DNA of 64,000 nucleotides from Hysterium pulicare CBS 123377. Its lineage: Eukaryota > Ascomycota > Dothideomycetes > Hysteriales > Hysteriaceae. Of this stretch, positions 9,946-23,140 are shown piece by piece; the stretch's first letter is position 1, and each line of letters starts with the position of its first letter. The position numbers and the translations under genes are program-made. The notes beneath the pieces were generated by a model that saw only the letters and a list, made by a program, of their open reading frames with translations, made no database searches and had not been told where the DNA came from. The stretch lies in contig AJFK01000353.1 in assembly GCA_000467715.1 (NCBI GenBank), forward strand, positions 22,732-86,731. Direction: 5' to 3'.

Positions 9946-12900
9946 GTCGAGCCATGGTATTGGGTCGTAGTACCGATTCAGTGCAGTGTATCTACGTTTC
10001 CTACTGTGATGAAGGAAGGCTGATGACTGGAGTTCCGCTTCCTAGGCGCCAAGACGTGAGAAGCCAACCTTTTTGGCCTAGAACAACATTGACCCTTGAG
10101 AGCTTCCAAGGCGGGCACTCAACCAGAGACTCGCAGCGCCTACCTATGAGTCGCATATTTTACTCATCATAGTTTGTCAAGTCATTGGGTATCTGATCGT
10201 CTTTCAAAATCAGCGCTGCCTTGTCGAAATCCGAGAGCAAGTTGAACTCCAGGCAGACACCGAGACATAATGCCTGCTGGATTACCTATCCAGTGATAGA
10301 TCTGATGTCTTTTCCAGTCCTTCTACCAATGAAGAATGCGAGTCCTGCAATGAAGATCATCTCGTACCACATAGTTCTGACTGCCGCAATTGTAGGCTTT
10401 GCTAAAAGTCAATGTCAGCATTCTCCAGCTCACCGCAACATCACTCCTGCGGCGACTTTTCAGCTTCCGAATTCTATCTTTAGTTAAATTGAGTCTATCA
10501 AACTTTTCGCCGCGGAAAACCCAATCCCGATTCTTCACATGCTCAAGCACCTTATTCTGTCAGCGGGTTCTCGATTAGTAAATTTTCGCTCAGTCATCTC
10601 TTCCCAATCATTTTACCAAGGTAGGTAACTCAAAGTTCATAATTTCTAAAATTGATCATCTCTCTACTGCCCCAAATCAGACTCAATGACCTGTAGTACT
10701 GTTCACCAAAGCCTGGGCCATGGACTCAAGTTCACCTATCTTCGCCTATCTGTTCCAAGTCCGAGGCATCGCACAAAGCGAGTGTGACAGCTTAGTGGCC
10801 TCTGATAAGTAGAGTTTAAATATGTCCGTCGGGCGGGTCTTTTCTTGTCTATGCTTCCAAAGCATCTGGGAGACAAAAAAAATATTACTGTGAACGTGCT
10901 TTTCTCCTACTTTTGCATCTTCCACCTTGGCCGTTACGGTTGTTTGTTGTACGTATCCTCTTACCAAGCTCTCACGGCGATCCTCCCCTATCAGAGCAAT
11001 TTCTTGCGCTGTAAGATCTCAATACAAAAACGTAGCGTTAGAGCAGTGAAAGTTGATCTCGCCAGTCGTACAGGCAAGCGCATCTAGGAAGTATTACTTT
11101 CGGGTTATGCAGCACTCAGCTCGTTCACCGCCAGAACCCAAAAGATCTCCGTATACATAGCTGAATGCAACCTCTACCCACGCTACGTTCGATGGGCATC
11201 GCCAGTCAGCGTGAGAGGTCGTACAAGAATGGCGGGACATTGCTCCGATATGATGGCAAGGTGTTCGGGGAGTCCCGATGCGGATGCGTCCGACCCAGTA
11301 AACCTAGCAAATCCATATTCCAGAATCGCTCTATTCTCCACACGTCAAGCCTACCATTAGCGTTCTCTGAAGAGGCTAACAAGGGGTCAAAGTTGAATTG
11401 GACCCCTAGATTACGCCAGAATCTGAATCCCTAGGCATTTCCTCCCCTGATAAGAATCAGCCTTTATCAAAACAGTACCACTCAGATTTTATAAGGCGAG
11501 GTAAGAGTTATATATGGTTCCTTACTTAGTTCGACAATGTTTGTAAACGCAGTGATACTATTATGAGAAAGTATGTGAACTTAAGAGCCTTCATGCGCTC
11601 CGGTGGCATTGGGAGAGGGAATGAGGAATAGAATAGCCGTGAAAAAGATCAAGGGTAAAAAGGTTACCTTTTGAGGTGAGAGACCTGAATGACATCTCTG
11701 GTTAAGGCGAGGAACTTTGAGAGAGTAAAATGTGTAAGTTCGGACAAAATGCTTCCATGAACGTCAACACATTCTTTTCGGGGACTTTTAGGATTAATGC
11801 AAAGGGAAAGCGTTAAATAGGTTAAGATAATTGATACATTGAATATGAAACTAGTTTCCCATCTTCCCAGAAGTAGATCTATAGAAAATGGCTTTTGTGG
11901 CAACGCGTAAGGGACTCAAGATACATAAATGTCCCGTCGCAGAGCTGATTTAAGTGGCCGAACAAAATGCCAAGGCGGGCTACAAAATGTCTACCTATTG
12001 TGAGATGCTTGCCTTAGGTACTAGACGTTTCTTGCCATTTGCAGGTTGCAGAGATAAAAGCGGTTGAGGGTTTTGCTTACGGAAAGTTATATATCACATC
12101 ACAGTAACGCATGGAACGCAACAAACGAAGTGGAAATCACTTATTGATTCTCTATGCTAGAAGAAGAAGCTCCCAAGAAGTTTTTCTCATCAGCTATCCC
12201 TATGCCCAGTGATTTCCTGCCGCCAAAATGTTACTCCAAGAATGCCCCTGTGTCGGCGGCTTTCATTATTCAAACCGTACAAAAGAACCCCACAAGATCA
12301 ATCCCACTCACACACGTCTCGCTCACAAATATATACAATCGTACCCTGTGAGGCGAAGTGTGTAGTTTTGTGGATTGCATCGCTGCCATCACAGCCCTCG
12401 CGTGCTTTATCCAGCCATTGTTACGCAAGGAAAAATCAGAGCCGAGGAAAGAGTAAAAGGAGAGGAAGGAGATATGACAAGACGTGTAGGTATGATGAAG
12501 GAGTGGTGCGATGGAGTAAAGACTCAGATTACCGCAACTTTCACTTTCCCCAAGTTGGAACTGCGATAAACATCAACGTCAACGACATTACTCTCCCAAA
12601 GAGCCCGAATAGACGCTAGGAAACGGAGAAAGAAAATTAGAGAGTGTTGGGACATGATATGAAAAATAGGAGGAAAGTACATTCGAGTACGTGCAGGTCG
12701 TTGACGAGTTGCTGTCATCCGACATAAGGTGGTACATAGGTATGTACCTATGGTCTGATAATGAAAAGAAAAGTCTTTGTTTTGAAACGTTCAAAGCTTA
12801 TTTGGTGGGTAGGTGTGACCGCACGTGCTTTGACAGGCGTGCGATTGCGCAAGCGTCCTGTTGGTGGCGCTGACACTGGATATTCCATCGGAACTTCCGA

Positions 12901-13294
12901 GCGCCAGGATAACTGATGAAAGGGATGAAGATCCTTCACTTCATAAGAGATTGCGTAGCGTGGATGTTGGTAGGTGCCCTCCCATGCTCGCAAAATGTTT
13001 TCTTCGGTGGGGACTTTTGAAGGCCGCTCGACTGGGAATAACGCCAATTGCGGTGTCTGAAAGCAGCGTAACCAGCAAGCTGACTCCGTGCAGAGGTTTC
13101 TTCTGATAGAGAATGAACAGATCTTCATTCGCAGTGGGTGCCGGAATCGGTGGCTCTCAATCGGGATAGTCCCACTCCCAACTTGTGCGCATACATGGTA
13201 CCACCAAACTGTAACCCTCGTAATAATCAAGTCCGTGTGAGCCCTGCACGGGGCTCATCTAGCTTAGCATACCACGGCAACCTAAACAGGAATA
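9946..13294. other. Gene-poor intergenic region of 3.3 kb
   Basis: AT-rich, with many short frames broken by stops. The largest open stretch (13230-12748, minus, 160 codons) starts only at TTG, has no recognisable motif and lies in the 3' flank of the phosphatase gene. I see no tRNA, repeat or inverted-repeat structure strong enough to call. Confidence 0.5.
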
Positions 13295-16200
13295 TCAGAG
13301 GACATCCCAGATGTTTCGTACAATTGGGCTTCCACCCTTTTGTACCGGACTTCTGGGGTCCTCTTCAATAGGCCTCTGCTCTAAAGTATCTTTCCATTCC
13401 CGATGTTCTTTGTCTTCCTTGATTGTGTCGGTAGATGACGCTGGACTTGTGTCGTCACCCACTGTGCCGAGGTTAGCATGGAAAGGATTTTTTGTGAATT
13501 CGATCGCTCGTGGTGACATCAATGCATCAAGGTCGTCTTGAGCAGCCGGAAGATTAGGTGACCGCGGAGGCAGTAAGGCCTCCATTTCGGTCTGCAGTTT
13601 GTGCAGCCGACGCTGCTCACGCATGTTGGGAGACGAAAATCGAGTTCGAAGTGCATTCTGTCGCGGAGGCGTCGTAAGGAGCATCTGCCGTGGTGGATCT
13701 GTTGCCTGAACGAGGGCGGGTCCTTTTCCCGAGCTTTTGAGTTCAGGCGTCTGGGGGGTATGAGGTTCAGGCAATGAAGTATTTAAGCTGTCGATACGTA
13801 CAGGTTGACTGGACAACGGCGAAATCAATGAGCACATAATCGGTTGTGAATGCGCAGAGCCATTTAAGGAAGCAAAACCAGTGAATTTTGGTGGTTGAGA
13901 TAGGTGCGAAAATGGTAGTATCGGTTGTACATTGCGGGGGAACGTAGTTGGCGTATGTGTTTCTGATGGGAGCGGAACAGGATTGTCTTCCTCGAAGGGA
14001 TTCTTTGGGAACTCGAAGGTTCGAGGAGACGTCAACCCGAAAGGATCCTCGTCTGCGACTTTTGGTTTCAGGGGAGTCATGTGGAATTCTTCCGACCTTG
14101 GGGATGCCACTTCGAGGGACGCTGGTGCGTCTTTACGCGGAAAAACATCTTTAGGAAACTCCGTTGTAGTTGGAGAGACGAGATCAAATGAGTGCTGGAA
14201 CTTGTGCAATGATCCACGAGGCTGCTGAGATTCTGGAGGATGGCCAAGGTCAAAAGTCGTCGCCCGTGGCGATAATAGGCCGAAAGACCCATCAAAGTCA
14301 TCCTGTTTTAATGGCGCCATGTGAAATTCTTCAGATCTTGGTGATGTGAAGGAAGTCGAAGGGACGTTCGCACTCTTGCCGATATCGAGGTCGGCGGGCT
14401 TCTTGAGGGGTAATTGTCGCGAGAAGTTTGGAATGGGCAACGGTCGCAACTCTGTTTCTTGCTTGAATTCACCTTCTTGTACCTGCGGTTTCGGCTTCTC
14501 CATCTCCGTTTCATCGCTTTGTGTGATAGCTACCACTGGCACTACATGGCCTTTCGGGTCTACGTAAGGTGTGGCTGAAGAGACTGAACCTGGGGAAAGA
14601 TCGTAATTTGTCTGGCTGGATGCCCACGAGCGTCTGAAGCCGGGAGAGAAGAAAACGCCAGATGGTGCCGTGAGGGGGCCTGAGGACAGTGAGATCATAT
14701 TTCCGGTACTCGCTCGCTGAAGCGCTGAATCATTCTCTGGGGGAAGAGGAGCAGTACGAGGAGTCCTCGAGCCTGATGATGACTCTATTTCGAACGGAGA
14801 ATGTCGAGCGTTTCCGGTAGATGCTGCTGTGGGTAGTCCTGCGGATTTTCTCGGGATAGCCAAGCCATACACTTGGCTATGAAAAGCCCTGTCCCCATTC
14901 GCCCTGAGGAGTCCGTTCCTGAATTCCTGTAGCTGCATAATCAGGTTCATATTTGGCCCTATCCATTTGCTGCGTTTCTTCACTGCATCGTACGCCTCCT
15001 GCACGCTGATACCTGGATTCTTGTATAATCCATATGCAACTATCAGACTGGCGGAACGACTGACACCACACTGACAGTGTACCAGCACTCGTTTGCCTTG
15101 CTGCACTCGATCCTCAATGATTTGTACCAATCGATAGAGATCCGGAACGATATCAGTATTATGTTCCCATGGGATATGAATATACTCCGGGGCCTTTGGT
15201 CGCAAGGAGTCTGCGAATTGTTCTGAGAAAGGGGGGTTTGCGACGATTGGAGTTGCTTTTGGCGTTGTGGGCGAGCTACATTGAGTTTCTTCTTTCGTTG
15301 TTACCGGAATGGCAGCAAAGTCAACGGTCTCGGTCCCGGGTTTTGTAAGCGGTTTTCCATCGCGTCGTCTCGCTTCAAGGTCTTCCAATGAGTCCTTTTT
15401 CAGGTCACTGGGTACCGTGAAAGGGTTCTTGACTTCGCTGGCCACATTAAAAATTACGTCGTAATTCGATGCTTGCTCGGCCGTCGGTTCAAAATAAAGG
15501 TAAACACCGGATTCATATATACATATAGGTCCGTTCGGGTAGGCTGCAGGCTTTTCTTCTCGGGACTGGGGAATGTCAAAGTTTGGTTCTTGATCTTCTT
15601 CTTCTTCGATTTCTATGGGTACTGCGGCGAAACCATGAGGATTGGTCTTGGTCGGACGGAGAGCAGGAAGTTGCATTCCTCCGGAAGGTGCCACACTAGG
15701 TGATAACAATGGAAGCGAAGGCGAAGATTGGAAATGGCGTAGAGCAGGCCGATTGAAGGAAGGTGTCGAAGGAATGACCAGTCGCATGGGCTTGTTTTCG
15801 TTGCTACCAGGTGTTTGTATGGACAAACCCAGAGCGCTTGGCCTCCTCTTAGGTGGTGTTGGTGGCTTTATGAAAGAAGGAGAGCTCGGCGCGGAAGTAT
15901 TTTCCCTCTTAGCGATACTTGGGAGAGGAGCAGAAGGGTTGCCTCGAACTGTGTTTAATGTGTTCAACGCGCTAGTGGTATTGATACCCAGATTTTTCAA
16001 GTTCCTTGGCTTCTTTGCAGGTGTGGTGGGGCGTTGTAGTTCGAAGAAATTATTCTGAGATTGGTCCGTAGAAGTCTGTTCTGCTCGCCGAGATCGGAAG
16101 TCTGCTACAAAGGATGAAGGTGATATTTTTGCATGAGGAGATTCTGGCGATGGCCCTGGCGACGGTTCTGTCATCGAAGAAGAGTCCATGGTGGAGATAG

Positions 16201-16774
16201 TAGTAGTGGGAGAGGAATCCGAGGACTCTGAAGCTGACGTTGATGTGCTATCTCGATGTTGATGAAATGTAGAAAAAGGTACGTTCCCGCTTGACGCAGG
16301 CCGTCCTAAGGTGTTGCCATGAGCGCCCGCAGCGTTTCTCTCCGATAGTTCCTGTAACCCGGTATTGTTTACCTCGCCGAAGACTGACATAAATGTAGGC
16401 ATTGGTACGATCGATCTCGAACTCGTCTGAACTGGCATAGTGGGTTTACGCAATTTAACAGGCCGTCCGGGTGGCCCAAGCCCACGCCAACGAGGCCCGT
16501 GGCCTTTATTTTCTTGCCCACACGATGGACGGTAGGGCGGGAAAGGTTGAGCGGAAGTTTGCGAGCAAGTAAGCTCGACTTTCTTGGTACGAACGGGATG
16601 ATTAGGTACTAGATCGGGAGTAAATGCCCTTTTCAAACTCGGACTGTTAGCCACTTGAACTATGGTTGCAGTCGCCATGTCTTTATCATGAAAAGGATGG
16701 AGGGTACGGTCGTAAGAATAGTCGAAAGAAATGTGATTCGGGGATTTGGACAAAGAGCGTGGCGGGAGGGACAT
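13295..16774 (-). CDS. msg5: Msg5-like dual-specificity MAP kinase phosphatase
   Basis: One frame from the ATG at 16774 gives 1159 residues; a second ATG at 16678 (MATATIVQ) is an equally good start. The catalytic loop VHCQCGVSRSAS carries Cys567 and Arg573 of HC-x5-R. It is preceded by PNGPICIYESGVYLYFEP and a YDVIFNVASEV segment, which mark the Msg5/Pmp1 class that removes phosphate from Thr and Tyr of MAP kinases. The region YIHIPWEHNTDI lies before the loop. Long Ser/Pro-rich arms flank the domain. The C-terminal arm repeats a short motif with the core SPRxxEF several times (for example SPRSEEFHMTPLK), possibly a docking or phosphorylation site array. The protein is much larger than yeast Msg5 (about 490 residues), as is usual in filamentous fungi. 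Expected to restrain cell-wall-integrity or pheromone MAP kinases. Confidence 0.85.
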   Translation of the reverse strand: MSLPPRSLSKSPNHISFDYSYDRTLHPFHDKDMATATIVQVANSPSLKRAFTPDLVPNHPVRTKKVELTCSQTSAQPFPPYRPSCGQENKGHGPRWRGLGPPGRPVKLRKPTMPVQTSSRSIVPMPTFMSVFGEVNNTGLQELSERNAAGAHGNTLGRPASSGNVPFSTFHQHRDSTSTSASESSDSSPTTTISTMDSSSMTEPSPGPSPESPHAKISPSSFVADFRSRRAEQTSTDQSQNNFFELQRPTTPAKKPRNLKNLGINTTSALNTLNTVRGNPSAPLPSIAKRENTSAPSSPSFIKPPTPPKRRPSALGLSIQTPGSNENKPMRLVIPSTPSFNRPALRHFQSSPSLPLLSPSVAPSGGMQLPALRPTKTNPHGFAAVPIEIEEEEDQEPNFDIPQSREEKPAAYPNGPICIYESGVYLYFEPTAEQASNYDVIFNVASEVKNPFTVPSDLKKDSLEDLEARRRDGKPLTKPGTETVDFAAIPVTTKEETQCSSPTTPKATPIVANPPFSEQFADSLRPKAPEYIHIPWEHNTDIVPDLYRLVQIIEDRVQQGKRVLVHCQCGVSRSASLIVAYGLYKNPGISVQEAYDAVKKRSKWIGPNMNLIMQLQEFRNGLLRANGDRAFHSQVYGLAIPRKSAGLPTAASTGNARHSPFEIESSSGSRTPRTAPLPPENDSALQRASTGNMISLSSGPLTAPSGVFFSPGFRRSWASSQTNYDLSPGSVSSATPYVDPKGHVVPVVAITQSDETEMEKPKPQVQEGEFKQETELRPLPIPNFSRQLPLKKPADLDIGKSANVPSTSFTSPRSEEFHMAPLKQDDFDGSFGLLSPRATTFDLGHPPESQQPRGSLHKFQHSFDLVSPTTTEFPKDVFPRKDAPASLEVASPRSEEFHMTPLKPKVADEDPFGLTSPRTFEFPKNPFEEDNPVPLPSETHTPTTFPRNVQPILPFSHLSQPPKFTGFASLNGSAHSQPIMCSLISPLSSQPVRIDSLNTSLPEPHTPQTPELKSSGKGPALVQATDPPRQMLLTTPPRQNALRTRFSSPNMREQRRLHKLQTEMEALLPPRSPNLPAAQDDLDALMSPRAIEFTKNPFHANLGTVGDDTSPASSTDTIKEDKEHREWKDTLEQRPIEEDPRSPVQKGGSPIVRNIWDVL

Positions 16775-18559
16775 GTCGTTTGTTGACTGATGAGGTACAG
16801 GTCCAGCACCATGGTGCAAGCTTTCTTCAAAGAATCATGTTCAAAACAAAATGGGAAGCAGGCGGGTGCAAGAGTAGAGAAACAGTAGAAGATTGGGACA
16901 CAGGAAGAGCATTGAGGGCACGCACCGACTTGCCAACGAAATGGCTGTTCAACTTGAAACGAGATACCAGATCTCGACTAAGCGCCAGAGGGAATGACTG
17001 GCCAGGCGATGCGCCTGTTCCTGAATTACAGCGCAACGGAAGAGAAGTCGAGTTGAGGTGCAAGGGACCGAAAATGGGGGAGAAGGAGCGCTCGAAGAAA
17101 CAATCAAGTCTCCCAGAGACGAGGAACCAGCAGTCCACACCCGGCGAGCGAGACCGTGTAGTGAAGGCGACTCTGTGTAAGCTGAGTTCGTCGCAGCTCT
17201 GCGGCCGTGGTCGGTGGAGGGAGGGCAGTCTGGCGGAGGTGGAGAGAGGAGGGTGAACAGAGGAAAGGAAACGGATTAGAGAGCGTCAAACAGACTGAAT
17301 GGCCGACATCTCTCAGTGGTGGTGTTGGTGGTCGCAAAGGCAGGCGGCGGCTCGCCTTGGCCCTCATTGGTGCTAACAGCAGAGTATTTTTAGCATCCAG
17401 CGGCGCCGCCTGTGATTGGCGTAAACAATCCAGTCGTAAAGAAAGAAATAGCTGAGCGATTGCAGCTAATCCCGCCCCGGGCTAGAGGGACGCCTGTGTG
17501 CCATCCTTCACCGAGCCAGTGAAATGGCGGTGCTGCTTCAGCTGGCCACGACGGGAAGGCCGCTCCTGACTATCCTCATGCTCGATTTTGCCTCGTCACT
17601 ATACACCCTCCAAGCTGCCCCAAGCTGGCCCGAGAACGTCGAGCAATTGCAATCTTCTTTTTGTGCGATGGGGCAGAGACGGCATCTCTCCGCGTTTATT
17701 TATAGAGCACGGCCATGGCGACAACAGGGCGAGCAGTCCCACCAAAACAGAGTCTGGGCGGCAAGCGCAGGCGGATTCCCGTGTCAGCTGCAATGGGCTT
17801 TTCGTGGGAATGATTACAAGCAGAGCAATGAATCCACTCCAATTAATGAAAGCGCCATGCGACAGCCATCACTCTTTGTTTCACATCATACAAACGTCAG
17901 TTCGTTGTTCTGAGGTTCAGCGTGGCGAAGACTTTTTGACGGCCGAGGTATCTCCTGCCTTCGTTGCCGTTCTTACATGTTTGAATACCGCTGGATGAGT
18001 GATTCAGACGTCCGGTGAGACATCCTAAGTAAGACGAATCGCGTATGGACTGAACGGGGCTTGGGCATCTGGTGCTGTTGGTGACAGTTGAGGAATTGCA
18101 ATACTTCGCGAAACACTTCACCAACGAAGTTGGGCCAATGGAGGCATCGGAGGTGGTTTCTGCGAAAAGCACGATCAAAGGCATGATAGTAGTGAACTGG
18201 GAGCAAACGGTTTTTTCATGCGATGCTGGTCTCAGGTTTCTCTATGGAGTCAAGCCTAGGAGTAGTTGAAGAATCATTTCTTCGTCGGGAACACGGAGTA
18301 CGAGTAACGAGATCTAGCCTGAGTCGTCGACCTAGAGAATAACAACTGGCTTTGCAACACTGTCCGATGGTGTCGTTCCATACTCGAATGTGAAGGAAAA
18401 TCGGAAGGCCAGAGTTTTGGTGCACAGACCTCTTTCAAGCGAGGACGAAGTCTTGGCCCACACTAGGTACGAAAAAGCTCACCACCATATCCATCTTCAA
18501 CCCCCAAACTCAACGACGACCCTTCGACCACCGACGCCGCCCCGGAAGAAGACGCAACG
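16775..18559. other. Divergent promoter region between the phosphatase and RPL4
   Basis: The two flanking genes diverge from here. CT-rich tracts lie next to each start. Open frames in 16.8-18.0 kb overlap each other, use non-ATG starts and show no domain. No RNA gene recognised. Confidence 0.5.
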
Positions 18560-20068
<1,509 letters not shown>

Positions 20069-20358
20069 GGAGTTTTCGTGTCTTCGGATTTTTATGCTCT
20101 GCTGGACGGTATCAGGGAGCATTAATGGCATCAAAGGCTTTACATTTTGTAGTTGCCGGAACATCAGATGCGAATTTCTTCATCCATTAGAACTGAAGCT
20201 TTTTTGTGTGAAAGTGAGCGAATGCAATGCCATCTAATCCATCCTGATCGCCTGAGCAATTAGATTATCCTATCTCTAACCGCGGATGATGCAAAACCTC
20301 CCTGCTATCTCAACGCCGCCTAGTTGGCATTTCCTAATACCTTGTGCACCGTGATCTG

Positions 20359-20898
20359 TCATGCTCCGTTCGTCGCCCCATTGACCCCGGAAACCGCAGC
20401 CTCTTCGATTCCTTGGTCCACCCCAAACCACCTCAAATACTCTTCCTTCCTAAACATTCTCGCACAGTCTACCGCATTCGGCTGCCCTAACCCAATATCT
20501 GCCCCGCCCTCAAAAAGCGTCTTCACAACCTCATCCCAGCCCTTAAACACCGCCCCCGCAATCGGACTCTGGCCCCTTCCATTCAAAACGTTTGGGTCCG
20601 AGCCTGCAGTCAGGAGCATTGAGACGGTTTCGGCATGTCCGTGATAGGCGGCGAGCATGAGGAGAGTGTCGCCGGAGTGGTTTGTGAGGTTCTTGGGGAT
20701 TCCGGCGCTGAGGTAAGTGGAGAGGGTCGAGGTTTCGCCGTTGCGGGAGAGGTCGAAGAGTTTGGCTGCTAGGTCGAGGGCTGCGGGAGGAAGCTCGGAG
20801 GCGAATTTCGGGGTTTCTGTGGAAGCTGTAGGAGCGTTGTTTGCAGTATCGTTCGGGGGGGCGGAGGGAGTGGGATCGGTGGAAGCTGGGAGTCCCAT
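20359..20898 (-). CDS. Small ankyrin-repeat protein
   Basis: A single-exon frame of 179 residues from the ATG at 20898. After a Thr/Pro/Ala-rich N-terminal 35 residues come about three ankyrin repeats. The clearest are GDTLLMLAAYHGHAETVSML and a repeat beginning NGRGQSPIAGAVFKGWDE, separated by LTAGSDPNVL. The last partial repeat (GGADIGLGQPNAVDCARMF) is followed by a capping helix. Such repeats bind proteins; there is no catalytic domain. Small single-domain ankyrin proteins of this kind are widespread in ascomycetes and their partner is unknown. It converges on RPL4 (290-bp gap) and diverges from TAF11, with 328 bp between the two start codons. Confidence 0.8.
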   Translation of the reverse strand: MGLPASTDPTPSAPPNDTANNAPTASTETPKFASELPPAALDLAAKLFDLSRNGETSTLSTYLSAGIPKNLTNHSGDTLLMLAAYHGHAETVSMLLTAGSDPNVLNGRGQSPIAGAVFKGWDEVVKTLFEGGADIGLGQPNAVDCARMFRKEEYLRWFGVDQGIEEAAVSGVNGATNGA

Positions 20899-21226
20899 CT
20901 TTGAAGATATGAACTGGATATAGAATGTAAGTTATAATCTAACTAGAAGAGCAAATGATGCCTGAGAATTGGCTCTACATTGGAAATTGAGAAGTAAATA
21001 CGGAATCGAGAGGCAAATTGGGGTCGAGAACTTTTGGATGATGAAGTGAATGCGGCATGCGGGTGGAAGATGTCATTGTGTGGCACTGGCGCACGGACTC
21101 TGTTCCCTAAACTTCACTTTCACGTTCACGTTCACTGTCGCGCCGTGTAGATGCGCCCTTCCACCTTACGAAAACAAAAGCAATCGAATTCGCCAGGCCA
21201 GACCCTCCAAGTCTTTTGTGCCAGAT
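20899..21226. promoter_or_regulatory. Bidirectional promoter, ankyrin gene and TAF11
   Basis: Only 328 bp separate the two divergent start codons, so the promoters must share this DNA. It contains a short run of TTCACG-type hexamers at about 21113-21137 on the plus strand. Their function is not known; no TATA box is evident. Confidence 0.45.
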
Positions 21227-22425
21227 ATGTCACAGAATGCGCAATACCCATCTGCAACCTCACCACCGTCCTCAACCCCGATCCTCTCCATCCCTAACTC
21301 CCGCAAACGCCCCTCCATCTCCAGCGTAACCTCCAACCCACAGAACGCAAAACGCCGAAAACCCTCCAATCTCCGCAACAGCTTCGCACCAGACCCTCAT
21401 AATGGCATCTCTATAGCCGGTACTCCGCGTTTCTCGCGCTCACCTTCCGTCGATAGCTCCGTCGCTGGTACCACTGTTACGAATGGCACTGCTGGAGGAG
21501 GAGGGAAGAGAAAGCGAAAGGGGGGTGACGATTCAAGGAGTATGACTGGAACGAGTGTGAAGGGTCCAGCTGGCGCGGGGAGTGCTGTTGGAACCGCTGG
21601 AGGAGCGAATGGAGACGCGGGCGAGGATGCGGATGATGATGATGACGATGAAGGGGAAGGCATGGAGGCTGTGCTTGAGGGGGGTGGTATGATGGATGAG
21701 GCAGCTGATAAGCAGGAAAAAGAGCATATGCGGTGAGTTCCCATCCTCCCTGGCTTGGGTAGCTGAAATTGCTGTCGTGGTTTGGATTAACTGCACTAGA
21801 CCGCATACATTTACATGGTTCGAAGACTAACAAGGACATTAGTATTCTCCTCGAAGCCCTAACCAAAGATCAAACCGACCGCTACGATATCTACCGCCGT
21901 ATAAAGCTCAAAAAAGAAATCGTCCGCAAAATCACAAACCAAACCCTCTCCCAATCCGTACCCCAACCCGTCATTGTAACGATAAACGGCTATACAAAAG
22001 TCTTCATTGGCGAACTCATTGATCTCGCCTTGACCGTCCGCGACGAATGGTGCGCCGCCCGCACCCACTTACCCAATCCTAACCTCCCTCTGCCCGTCCT
22101 GCAGAATGCATACACGAAGCCGAGTAAATATAAACCAGATGCAAAACCAACGCCAGAGGATTTGCAGCTTGCGGGGTTGCCGCGAAATGCGCAGCTGGGG
22201 AAGGACGGGCAGGACGGGTTCTGGGTACAGGTTGATGAGGAGAAGGGGGCGAGGGACAGGTTGAGGGAATCGGATAAGGGACCGCTGACGCCAGATCATT
22301 TGAGAGAGGCACTAAGACGGTATAAGAAGGATAAGAGCGGAGGCGGAGCTGGGTTTGTGGGATTGAGTTTGGAGGGCATGGAGAGGACTGCTAGTCGGAT
22401 GGGGGGAAGACCTCTGTTTAGGTGA
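21227..22425 (+). CDS. TAF11: TFIID subunit TAF11 (TAFII28 family)
   Basis: Two exons (21227-21732, 21843-22425) joined over a 110-nt intron (donor GTGAGT, branch GACTAAC, acceptor ATTAG) give 362 residues. The second exon carries the TAFII28 histone fold: LTKDQTDRYDIYRRIKLKK, then VRKITNQTLSQSVPQPV and GYTKVFIGELIDLALTVRDE. TAF11 pairs with TAF13 through this fold and binds TBP in TFIID. The N-terminal half is Ser/Pro-rich with a nuclear-localisation-like KRRKP and an acidic run of Asp (GAT repeats near 21634). The C-terminus ends in GRPLFR after a DHLREALRRYKKD helix. A further in-frame ATG at 21050 exists, but the family and the downstream context favour 21227 (MSQNAQYPS). Confidence 0.92.
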
Positions 22426-23140
22426 TGGATACGGGTCCTTGGTTTCTGCACTGGCGACGACGTTATCAATGAATGACATCTCTAGATTCTGGCTGCTCTA
22501 TTCTAACATACCCAACACCAGAAGGCTAAGTGGACAGCAAATCAGACATCCGCTGAGAGCTAGATACTCCTTTAGAGCTATAATGCCAAGCTTCAATCGT
22601 TGTATGTACCCAGCAAGATGAGCTGTTGCGAGGTTGATGGCCAGCCTAGACTCTTAACGATTTACTACCTACACCCTGTGTGGTTGGTTAGAATAGGGCA
22701 TGTACAATATACTGTAGTACTAGAGCTAAATTCACAAGATTCCAGTAGCCCTAAACAAGACATTAGATTGCTCGCTAAGTAATATAAAAATCCACCCCGA
22801 GGTCCCTACTAGTGTTTAATACAGCACTATGCTTGCATCCTTTAGTGACATACGTGAATATTTGAAGTTAAAGGGGATGGAGAAATCTAACTAGATGATA
22901 GCTTGAAGACGAACAACAGCTTGGAATAGCTCTATTTGTAAAGCAAACATTTGCGCTCACTGCAAACGGACAGAAGGGTTCTTCTTGATGGAATGCTTTA
23001 TCAATGATACTACAATTCGACGATATGCCTTACACGCCTTTATTCATGCAAGCTGGGGATTGAAATCGCTCACTCCATGCATTGCAACCTAGTCCCACGC
23101 CTTGAAAAATTACATATCCATCCATGCACTGCTATAACAA
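22426..23140. other. Convergent intergenic region
   Basis: Shared 3' flank of TAF11 and PRP45. It is AT-rich with only short chance frames. Confidence 0.5.

Noticed and set aside
12748-13230. 160-codon minus-strand open frame
   Set aside because: Starts at TTG, no domain, lies in the 3' flank of the phosphatase gene.
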